DNA of 64,000 nt from Steinernema hermaphroditum. Taxonomy: Eukaryota; Nematoda; Chromadorea; Rhabditida; Steinernematidae. A program made the translations under genes and the position numbers. Below are positions 37,345 to 47,400 of the stretch, piece after piece. The stretch covers positions 5,978,012 to 6,042,011 of the forward strand of contig CM059623.1 in NCBI GenBank assembly GCA_030435675.1, in the 5' to 3' direction. Numbering within the stretch: position 1 is the first letter of the stretch; each line of letters starts with the position of its first letter. The notes below the pieces were generated by a model, which was given only the letters and a program-made list of their open reading frames with translations, was not told the origin of the DNA and did not search any database.

Positions 37345-38064
37345 TTTAAAGGGACTCGGTCATGGATAAAAAAAGTGTTTTAAAACTTCTGAAAACTTAT
37401 GTACCCCTGTTTTCGGGGTCGCTGAGCACGGTGGTAAAGTCGGTTTCCCAAAAAAACCCAGTGGTTGGCAAGAAGTGGCAAGAAGCAGACTTTAGGATCC
37501 AGAATGTGTTTTACCATCGGTCCCAACACGATCTATCCGGCGCGGCACGAGTTGCGCAATATTTTCATTCTTCCTGGCCGAAATAGGTGACGAGCAGGCC
37601 CGCGCTTAGGAACATTTTGCTCAGAAGCTTCTGGCGCGTCTAATGAGCCCACACTTGCTCCGATTGGATAAGTGCGCAGAAAACGCGGGAACTACGGTCG
37701 TGTCCGTCATGGTAGACGTTTCGGGACCGGAAGACCGGAAATTAGACAGTAACACTGCGTAGAGCCTAAGGTCTGTTTCTTGAAAACTACTGGGTTTTTT
37801 TGGGAAACTGATTTTAGCTTGATGTTGAGCAGCCTCTAAAAGAAGGGACTAGAAGGGTTTTCGTGTCGAACCGCGAACTCTGCCTTGCGCTTCAAGACAA
37901 AGTTTGCACAACGTTTTTTGTCTATTTTTTTACTATTTCTCGGAAACTATCATGTTTTCCGAGAAACCGACTTCTCCATCGTGTTCAGCGACCCCGAAGA
38001 CAGGGGTACAGAAATTTTCAGAAGATTTGAAGAACTTTTTTTATCCATGACCGGGTCCCTTTAA
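37345..38064. mobile_element. TTAA-flanked inverted-repeat element, copy B
   Basis: 720 bp, highly similar to copy A along its length (shared internal blocks such as GGCGCGGCACGAGTTGCGCA and GACCGGAAATTAGACAGTAA), with the same terminal repeats. Its flanks are also inverted repeats of each other (CCTCCGATATGTGTACT on the left, mirrored on the right), so it either has longer ends than copy A or landed in a palindrome. There is no coding capacity. Confidence 0.75.
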
Positions 38065-38231
38065 AGTACACGTATCGGAGGCGGTTTGTTGTCGCACAAA
38101 TTTACGGAACTGGACGATTGTTTACTGCTCGTATGAACATGAATCGATCCTAAGCCTTCTTCAAAGCCTCGGACTTGAAAACTACCGTACTTACTGGTTA
38201 GAGACGCTGCGTGTGGGCCTCGATCTTCTAA

Positions 38232-38300
38232 TGGCTCTTTCACAAGGTGCCCTTACCGGCGCCGGCACCGTCTTGTATGTGAAAAGGCGCCGGCGCCGGT
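38232..38300. repeat. GC-rich hairpin flanking the nested retroelements (left)
   Basis: CTTTCACAAG followed by CCGGCGCCGG-type palindromes. A mirrored CGGCGCCG ... CTTGTGAAAG stands at 50466-50494, on the far side of the nested elements, so the two may be ends of one older inverted-repeat element. Confidence 0.4.
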
Positions 38301-39433
38301 GGCAACGTGAATCTTCTGAATCTTCTCTCGGAACGAACATTCTCTGTTCGCTGCGGATCCTCTCTATCGTCTCCAGTTTCTGTCTCATCCGGCATTCCCC
38401 AAGGCTCAGTACTGGGGCCCCTGCTGTTCCTCCTGTTTATCAACGATATCACCTCAATTGTATCAGATTTGCATGTCTCCATTAAGCTATATGCTGATGA
38501 TGTCAAATTGTACTCTATATATCCTGTGAACAATCCAAACGATGAGTTGCAGATCGCTCTGGATCGTCTCTCAACATGGTCAAGAACTGCAGGTCTGAAG
38601 ATATCAGTCTCAAAGTGCTTCTGCCTTCACATCGGCCGCCGAAATGCCAAACGCGCCTACAGTATCAACGGAGATGTGATTCCCACCACTAAAGCCGTTC
38701 GCGACCTCGGACTACAAATGGATCCAAAGCTCAACTTCTCAGCGCATGTGGATTCAATCATCCTCTCTGCTCACCGCAAGTGCTACCTGCTCATGAAGAC
38801 ACTCCGCTCCACATCCCTGCGCGTATATGTCACCGCATACAAGTCCTACATCCGGCCGATCCTGGAATACGCAACGGAATGCTGGAACTCCTGCACCGGT
38901 GGACTGTCGCTGCGCGTGGAACGAGCCCAGAAACACTTCACCAGATGGATCTGTCGCCGGTGCCGCCTACCGTATGCTTCATACGCCGATCGTCTCCGTC
39001 ATCTCGAGATGGAAACGCTGTCCCATCGTAGACGCCTAGCCGATCTCATTATGGTATACAAGATCGTTCACGGCCATGCAAGAATCCCAGTGACGGACTT
39101 CTTCTCCCGAAATCAGCGAAGATCAAGAAACCACGGCTACACACTTACGAAGCCAGCAGCGCGCTCGATCGAATCCCGATTCTTCTCCAGCCGAGTAATC
39201 AACGACTGGAACGCACTCCCCGCCTCAATTGTCAACTCAGCAACGCCGAAGCTATTCCGCAGCCGAATCCGAAATCATGTTTTTCCCGATGGACGTCGTT
39301 GATATCACTTCACTTGTCTGTTATTCTCAAAACTTGATTGTGCTAGCTCCCCTATACTCTAACTGTTATGCCTGCCGCTAACACCCATTGTTTCCTCCTC
39401 ACTCTAGAAGTGCTCCGGCCTGAGTGTTGTATC
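38301..39433 (+). mobile_element. 5'-truncated non-LTR retrotransposon, first part
   Basis: Begins abruptly inside the reverse transcriptase and continues into a 3' UTR that stops at GTATC (39429-39433), where the LTR element starts. The UTR resumes after the second GTATC at 50402-50406 and ends near 50460 in a TTGATTTGAT tail, typical of LINE 3' ends. Truncation at the 5' end is usual for such elements. Confidence 0.8.
38307..39302 (+). CDS. Reverse transcriptase fragment of a non-LTR retrotransposon
   Basis: A 331-codon frame covering the C-terminal half of a LINE reverse transcriptase and its thumb and C-terminal region. It shows SSGIPQGSVLGPLLFLLFIND (RT motif 4 area), LYADDVKLY (the catalytic YADD) and LGLQMDPKLNFSAHVD, then YKSYIRPILEYATECWN and DWNALPASIVNSATPKLFR near the end. 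The frame is intact to a natural stop, so the copy is young. The endonuclease and the first RT motifs are missing. Clade (CR1/jockey-like versus RTE-like) was not determined. Confidence 0.9.
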   Translation: MNLLNLLSERTFSVRCGSSLSSPVSVSSGIPQGSVLGPLLFLLFINDITSIVSDLHVSIKLYADDVKLYSIYPVNNPNDELQIALDRLSTWSRTAGLKISVSKCFCLHIGRRNAKRAYSINGDVIPTTKAVRDLGLQMDPKLNFSAHVDSIILSAHRKCYLLMKTLRSTSLRVYVTAYKSYIRPILEYATECWNSCTGGLSLRVERAQKHFTRWICRRCRLPYASYADRLRHLEMETLSHRRRLADLIMVYKIVHGHARIPVTDFFSRNQRRSRNHGYTLTKPAARSIESRFFSSRVINDWNALPASIVNSATPKLFRSRIRNHVFPDGRR

Positions 39434-40447
39434 TGTTGAGGGCAGACCCAGACATGCCCTTAGTGAGACAGTCTAGACTCCCCCCATCGCCCTATATATA
39501 GTCAGATTAAAAAATCCCTTCGGAGGCTCCCGCCACGCCTTTCGCGGCGTTATAAGAATCGTATGTTCGTGCAGCGCCGAAATTACAATGGCATTTATGA
39601 GTTTGTGCATGAATGGCGTCTTTCTTCACGTACGAGATGTGATTTTGAAAAAACTCAACATTGTTTTGTAGATCTGTCTCTGGCGGATCGTTTGAACCAC
39701 CACTGAGCACCAGGCGTGGAAATTCCACGGAGGAGATAGCTTTTTCATCTCCCCGACATTTGTTTACTCTAGTTTTCTGCTTGCTGTCTTGTCCAAACTG
39801 GCAGAACAGATTGTGCCGCCCGTCCTTCTCATCAGAGAATGCATTTGGAGCGACATGAAAGCGATTTGAATGTGAATAATGAAAGCGAATAAAAACCGGA
39901 CATTCGCGGTACGGGACCTCAGCGTGTAAGTGCGATGTTCTGAATGCATCGATCTGATCCGCATCGAATCGCTTTCATGTCGCTCCAAATGCATTCTCTG
40001 ATGAGAAGGGCGAACGGCGCAATCTGTTCTGTCAGTTTGGACAAGACAGCAGGCAAAAAACTAGAGTAAACACATGTCGGGGAGATGAAAAAGCTATCTC
40101 CTCCGTGGAATTTCCACGCCTGGTGCTCAGCGGTGGTTCAAACGATCCGTCAGAGACAGATCTACAAAACAATGTTGAGTTTTTTCAAAATCACATCTCG
40201 TACGCGAAGAAAGACGCCATTCATGCACAAACTCAAAAATGCCATTGTAATTTAAGCGCTGCACGAACATACGATTCATATAACGCCGCGAAAGGCGTGG
40301 CGGGAGCACTCGCCGTTTTGCCGAGAGATTTTTTAATCTGACTATATAGCCTGTATCGTTGTGTATTCGTGTATTCGTATATTCGTTGTGTGCTACGAGT
40401 AAACGAGCGGTCGTGTACTACCTGTGTCAACTACTCACTTCACAACA
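39434..40447 (+). repeat. 5' LTR, split by a foldback element
   Basis: LTR bases occupy 39434-39500 and 40349-40447, together 166 bp, identical to the 3' LTR except for C versus T in GAGA(C/T)AGTC. The break lies in a TATATATA run, duplicated as TATATA (40343-40348). Confidence 0.92.
39501..40342. mobile_element. 842-bp foldback element inside the 5' LTR
   Basis: Two arms of about 370 bp (39501-39869 and 39963-40342) are near-perfect reverse complements around a loop of about 95 bp. The ends are GTCAGATTAAAAAATC and its inverse. The host LTR supplies a TATATA duplication. Frames such as the pair starting MEFPRLVLSGGSNDP in both arms are mirror copies of the palindrome, not genes. Confidence 0.88.
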
Positions 40448-40486
40448 GTGGCGATCAAGGATTCGAAGATCTACGAACAACGAGAA

Positions 40487-41095
40487 ATGGAGCAACTGAA
40501 GAAAGAGATGAAGCGCCTCTGGACGGCATCGCCGTGGAATGGATTGTGGAGCAAGAAGTCGAAGAATCAGAGAAGCGCGTATGGGAACTCTCCAGTCGAG
40601 CCTGTGTGGCCGTTGTCCTGTATGGGCGTAAAATGGATGGAGTTTGAGCGCTGGAGGGCGAGCGCTGAAGCGGATGCAAGCGATGGAGAAGCCGCGAAGA
40701 CAGGATACGAGCAGGATTGCTCAGTGAACGAAGTAGGCCGTTTAGCGGCTGGAGCGGACCGGAAGGACTCAGATTCCAGCTTTAGCTGCGACAGTATGTC
40801 CGAGGACGAATCGCGCACCGGTTCATCCGGAAGGAGATCCTGGTCGTCGGGAAGGCGTAATCCCAGCGGAAAAAGAGACGACTCCGCACCTTGTGCGTCG
40901 AGAGCAATAAATACCGTGACCAGAAGTGGCCTAGCAGTCGGTGCTGACGCTAGCGACCCAGCTGGGAAGAGCAAGATCACGAAAGGGTTGCATTTCCCCG
41001 AATTTGTGCCTGGAACTCGGTGGAGCCAATACGAACGCCGTTTCAAAAACGCGTTAGTCATCTTTGGAATCGATGCTGAAGGCGATAGCGAGTGA
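40487..41095 (+). CDS. Gag-like ORF of the LTR element
   Basis: 202 codons from an ATG 40 bp past the 5' LTR (the frame is also open back into the LTR). It is highly polar: a Lys/Glu N-terminal helix (MEQLKKEMKRLW), a long Ser/Asp/Arg-rich centre, and a final FVPGTRWSQYERRFKNALVI that resembles the start of a retrotransposon capsid domain. The frame then stops. The rest of gag and all of pol are absent, replaced by repeats. It is probably a truncated gag; function is uncertain. Confidence 0.5.
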   Translation: MEQLKKEMKRLWTASPWNGLWSKKSKNQRSAYGNSPVEPVWPLSCMGVKWMEFERWRASAEADASDGEAAKTGYEQDCSVNEVGRLAAGADRKDSDSSFSCDSMSEDESRTGSSGRRSWSSGRRNPSGKRDDSAPCASRAINTVTRSGLAVGADASDPAGKSKITKGLHFPEFVPGTRWSQYERRFKNALVIFGIDAEGDSE

Positions 41096-41459
41096 AGCGG
41101 TTTTGCAAGGTGGATAGCGGTCAGTCTTAGTGAAGTACCGCGTGATTCTTAGTGGATCGAGAGTAAGGCGAGTGATTCTGTGTGAGTCCATGCCCATTTA
41201 TTTCTTTTTTGCGTGCAAACGATTCTGTGTGAGTCTAGGCTTGGGAGGAGGAGATGTAGGGAACAACCCGAACTCCTCGAATGCGTAAGACTAGGTTGAG
41301 AGAGGTCTGTATGGACGGCTCCCTAGCAGCGTGGCAGGAGACGTAGGTTCTGTGTGAGCCGAACTCCTGTAGTGTGGCGAGAGACGTAGCTCTCAGTGAG
41401 TGAACTCTCGTGGTCCCTGGAAGAGGGTTTTTCGACCAATTCGACGTGTTGCAGTTTAG

Positions 41460-44400
41460 CGAATTACCTCCACTACTAAATCGCAGGGAAGGGGTCAGTG
41501 TGTGTGTGCGCGTGTGTAGCTAATTAGAGCAGGAGACGGTCTAGGGAGGGAATTAGACGTCTTCTGTCTGAAATTGGGCTTAAAAAGTCATTTGCAGGTT
41601 TTGGGTAGGGAGCGGTCGTGGCTGGATGGGTATTGAAGGGGAAAGTGTCTGGAATGAAGGGATCATGTGAGAGCGGTGGGAATGGGAGTGGGAGCGGCAG
41701 TTGAGTGGTAAGCTTTGCTCATGTCGTGAGGAGAAGCATCGGAGGAGGCTTGAGCAGGCATCTTGGTGAGCACCTGAGCAGACATCTAAGCATCTGAGCG
41801 TATGAGCAAGCATCTCAGCAGGCCTCTAGACATCTGGGCATCTAAGCAAGCATCTTAGTGAGCATCTGGGCGAGCATCTGATCATGTAAGCACGCATCGG
41901 AGCGGAGATCTGGTCATCGGAGCAATCACCTGAGCAGCCATCTCATCACATGAGGACGCATCCCTGCGGGCATCTGATCGGAGCAGTCTACTGAGCGGGC
42001 ATCTAAGCATCTGAGCAATCATCACAGCAGGCCTCTAGGCATCTGGACGAGCATCTGGGCATCTAAGCGAGCATCTTAGTGAGCATCTGAGCATCTGGGC
42101 GAGCATCTGACCATCGGAGCAAGCATCTCCACTGCGGGCGAGCTGATCACTTGAGAAGGCGTCTGATGATCGGAGCACGCATCTAAGCAGGCGTCTGATA
42201 ATCGGAGTGGGCATCTGATCATCGGAGCAAGCATCTGGGGATCTGAGCGAGCATCGGAGCGGGCATCTGATCATCTGTGGACTCAGCGCAACTCAGCGGA
42301 CATCTACGCATCTGAGCAGCGCAGCAAGCATCTCACCATGTGATCAGGCATCTGATCATCTGAGAGGGCATCTCAGCAAGCATCTGAGCTTAGTCTCAGC
42401 ATCTCAGCGGGCATCTAAGTATCGGGGCATGCATCTAAGCATCTCAGGGCCTGAGCATGTGAGCGGGCCCTGAGCATGTGAGTGAGCATCAGGGGATCTC
42501 AGCGAGCATCTAGGCATCCGAAGGAGCACCATGAGCAAGCATCTCAGCACTCCTCTAGGCATCTGGGCGAGCATCTGAGTGGGCATCTAAGCATCTGAGC
42601 GTCGAAGAAAACATCTAGGCAGTCCTCTAGGCATCGGATCAAGCATCTCAGTACAGGCATGTGGGCGAGGATCTAAGCATCTGAGCGTCGGAGCACGCAT
42701 CTCATGACTTGAGCACGAATTTCAGCGTCCATCTGGTGATCGGAGCACGCTTCAGATCACTTGAGCATCTCAGCACTCCTTTAGGCATCTGGGCGAGCAT
42801 CGGAGCGGGCATCTCAGCATCTCAACGGGCACCTATGCATCGCAGCAGGCCTCTGAGCGGGGATCTAAGCATCTGAGCGTCGGAGCACGCATCTCATGAC
42901 TTGAGCACGAATTTCAGCGGCCATCTGGTGATCGGAGCACGCTTCAGATCACTTGAGCATCTCAGCACTCCTTTAGGCATCTGGGCGAGCATCGGAGCGG
43001 GCATCTCAGCATCTCAACGGGCACATATGCATCGGAGCAAGCCTCTGAGCGGAGATCTGGTCATCTTAGCGGCCATCTAAGCATCTGGGCGAGTATCTGA
43101 GCGTCGGAGCAAGCATCTCAGCAGTCCTCTAGGCATCTGAGCCAGCATCTAATCATCGGAGCAAACATCTGGGGCTCTGGGCGAGCATCTGAGCATGTGA
43201 GCGGGCATCTGAGCATCTCAACGTGCACCTATGCATCGCAGCAGGCCTCCGAGCGGAGATCTAAGCATCTGAGCGGGCGGTAGTGGACCGGTCAGGTTTG
43301 CTCATAGGGCGGTGGCAAAGCATCTGAGCGCCGTGAGTAGGCATCTAAGCATCTGAGTGAGCATCAGAGCGGGCTTCTAAGCATCTGAGCATCGGAGCAG
43401 GCCTCTGATCACTTGGGCAGGCATCTTGACAATCTTAGCGAGCATCTAAGAAGCATGGGCAGGCATGTGAGTACCGAGAGCATACATCTGGTGATCGGAG
43501 CTCCTCAGCGGGCATCTGATCATCGGAGCAAGCATCTCAGCAGGCATCTGAGCACCGGAGTGCACATCTAATGATCGGAGCACGCGTCTCAGCGGGCACC
43601 TGAGCATCTCAGGTCCTCTGAGCGAGCATGTTAGCAGTCCTCCAGGCATTAGGGCGAGCATCTGAGGGGTATCTAAGCATCTGATGATCGGAGCATCTCA
43701 TCTCAGGCATCTCAGCAGGCGTCTGAGCAAGCATCCGAGCATCTGAGCGGGCATAGGAGCGAGCATCTGAGCGGGAATATGAGCATCTGAGCGCCGCGAG
43801 CGGGCATCAGAGCATCTGAGTAAGCATCTAAGCGAGCATTTGAGCATATAGATGGGGCATGGACGGGCTATGGAATTCAGCATGAATTGGGGAAGGGAAA
43901 ACGCTTGGACCAGTCATGAGCATAGGCCGGGGACGGGATTGAGCATGAACGGGAATGGGATGAGGCGTGGAGTAGGAGTAGGCAATGGGGAAGGGATCAG
44001 CATGGACGCGGCATAGGATGACGCATCGAAGGGACGGGGCATGGACCGGAGACGGGATGAGGCATGAACGGGAATGGGATGATCATGAACGAAGAATAAG
44101 ATTTGCCTGGGCATAGAGGCATGGTCCGGGAAAGGGATGAGCTCTGCTCTCAGGGGGAGGGAAATCATCTGCGCAACATATAGGGATCTGTGAATCTTTG
44201 CACATGCATGAAGAGTGTCTGAGCTGGCATCTGAGCTTTTTACCACGCATCTGAGCATCCGAGTGGGCATCTGACCTTAGGCATGGGTCGGAGATAGGAA
44301 GTCATCGGATCACACATGAGTCAAGAGCGGGGTATAGGATAAGGGCGCGAAGGAACGGTGAAGAACTCAGGAATGAACGGGGCATGGAATGAGGCACGGA

Positions 44401-47400
44401 TCGTGGATGAGACGGAGCATGGGCGGGGTATAAGATCAAGCATGGATCGGTGATGGAATGGGTCATGGACCGAGCGCATGATTTGAGGATGGGTGGAATG
44501 AAGCGGTGAGCGTAGACATAGACAGGTTCAGTTTCAGACAGCAGGGTCAGTTCAGACAAGAAGCATAAAGCATGCAGGCATCGAGCATTTCGCATGGGGA
44601 AAAAGCAAAAGCATTAAGCATAAAGCAACCTAGACGTGAGCGGCTAGTTACCTCCACTACTAAGCATAAAGCAACCTAGACCTGAGCGGCTAGTTACCTC
44701 CACTACTAAGCATAAAGCAACCTAGACCTGAGCGGCTAGTTACCTCCACTACTAAATCGCAGGAAAGGGGTCGGTCTGTCTGTGTGTCTGTACGCGTGTG
44801 TAGCTAATTAGAGCATTAGAACAGTTTCAGACAGCAGGGTCAGTTCAGACAAGAAGCATAAAGCATGCAGGCATCGAGCATTTCGCATGGGGAAAAAGCA
44901 AAAGCATTAAGCATAAAGCAACCTAGACGTGAGCGGCTAGTTACCTCCACTATTAAGCATAAAGCAACCTAGACCTGAGCGGCTAGTTACCTCCACTACT
45001 AAATCGCAGGAAAGGGGTCGGTCTGTCTGTGTGTCTGTACGCGTGTGTAGCTAATTAGAGCAGAAGACGGTCTGAAATGGGCATTAGACGTCTTCTGTCT
45101 GAAATTGGCATGAAAAAGTCATTTGCAGGTTTTGGGTAGGGAGCGGTCGTGGCTGGAGGGGTATTGAAGGGGGAAGGTGTCTGGAATGGACGGAATATTT
45201 GAGAGCGGTGGGAATGGGAGTGGGAGCAGTAGTGGACCGGTGAGCTTTGCTCATGGGGTAGCGGGAAAGCATCGGAGGAGGCTTGAGCAGGCATCTGAGC
45301 GTCGGAGCACGCATCTCAGCGGGCATCTGAGCGTCGGAGCACGCATCTGAGCATTGTAGAAGGCCTCTGAGCATCGTACAAGGCCTCTGAGCATCGTAGA
45401 AGGCCTCTGAGCATCTAGGCATCTCAGGGGCTGAGCATGTGAGCGGGCCCTGAGCATGTGAGTGAGCATCAGGGGATCTCAGCGAGCATCTAGGCATCCG
45501 AGGGAGCACCATGAGCAAGCATCTAAGTGGCCATCGGAGCAAGCATCTCAGCACTCCTCTAGGCATATGGGCGAGCATCGGAGCGGGCATCTGAGCATCT
45601 CAACGTGCACCTATGCATCGCAGCAGGCCTCTAGGCATCTGAGCGTTGGAGCACGCATATCATCACTTGAGCATGCATCTCAGCGGACGGTAGTGGACCG
45701 GTCAGGTTTGCTCATAGGGCGGTGGCAAAGCATCTGAGCGCCGTGAGCAGGCATCTAAGCATCTGAGTGAGCATCAGAGCGGGCTTCTAAGCATTTGAGC
45801 ATCGGAGCAGGCCTCTGATCACTTGGGCAGGCATCTTGACGATCTTAGCGAGCATCTAAGAAGCATGGACAGGCATGTGAGCACCGAGAGCAGACATCTG
45901 GTGATCGGAGCTCCTCAGCTGAGCTGAGCAGCGGAGCAGGCATCTGATCGTCTGAGCACGCATCTCAGCGGGCATCTGATCATCGGAGCAAGCATCTCAC
46001 CAGGTGATCAGGCATCTGATGATCTGAGAGGGCATCTCATCACTTGAACAAGCACCTGAGCTTAGTCTCAGCATCTCAGCGGGCATCTAAGTATCGTGAC
46101 AGGCATCTGGGCATCTCAGGGCCTGAGCATGTGAGCGGTCACCTGAGCATGTGAGTGAGCATCAGAGGATTTCGGCGAGCATCGGAGGAAGCATCTGAGC
46201 GGACATCTAAGCATCGGAGCAGGCCTCTGATCACCTGAGCAGGCATCTGGTGATCGGAGAACGCATCTCATCACTTGAGCACGCACCTGAGCTTAGTCTC
46301 AGCATCTCAGCGGGCATCTAAGTATCGTGACAGGCATCTGGGCATCTCAGGGCCTGAGCATGTGAGCGGTCACCTGAGCATGTGAGTGAGCATCAGAGGA
46401 TTTCGGCGAGCATCGGAGGAAGCATCTCAGTGGGCATCTGAGCATCGGAGCAGGCATCTAGGCATCTCAGGGCCTGAGCATGTGAGTGAGCATCAGGGGA
46501 TTTTAGCGAGCATCGGAGCAAGCATCTGAGCGGACATCTAAGCATCGGAGCAGGCCTCTGATCACCTGAGCAGGCATCTGGTGATCGGAGAACGCATCTC
46601 ATCACTTGAGCACGCATCTGAGCGGGCTTCTAAGCATCTCAGCGGGCATCTGAGCGGACACATAAGCATCTGAGCTGCCCGGGGAAAAGATGAGCATGGA
46701 CCGGGAACAAGATGAGCATGGACGGGCATACTATGTGGCATGGACTCTGCGCAAGCATCGGAGAATCCTATACGGGGGCAGGTGAAGCATGGACAGGGAA
46801 AGAAATGAGCATAGTGCGGGGTTAGGATTAATCATGGGTCGAGGATAGGTTGAGTAATTCATTGGATCAGAGGTAAGGCAAGAGAGTAGCATAAGATAAG
46901 GTCGGGAATGGATGGGATTGGAGCATGCATCTGATAATCTGAGCACCTGAGTGCGCATCTAAGCATCTGATCGGGCATTAGATGATGTAAGCAGGCGATA
47001 AGTATCGGAGCAGACCTCTGAACAGGCATCGGATCATCGGAGCAGGCCTCTGAGCATCTCGGGGCCTTTGAGCGAGCATGTGAGCATCCGAGCTTAGGCA
47101 TGGGGATAGGAATTCGGATCGTCGAGGATAGGAATTCATCGGATCGCACATGAGGAAAGAGGGGATGGGACATTGACTACGGCAGAGATGAGCATGTATC
47201 GGGGAAGGGATAAGGCTTGCACCGGGGCAGAGGTAAGCAAGCATCTGAGCATCTTAGATGGATGAGTATGAACGGTGCATGGGATGAGGCATGGATCGGG
47301 CAGTTGATTTGAGAATGGGTGGAATGAAGCGGTCGAGTGTAGACATAGACAGGGTCAGTTTCAGACAGCAGGGTCACATCAGACAGGAAGCGTGAAGCTT

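Noticed and set aside
39507..40341. Paired frames beginning MEFPRLVLSGGSNDP
   Set aside because: The two frames are mirror images created by the foldback palindrome.
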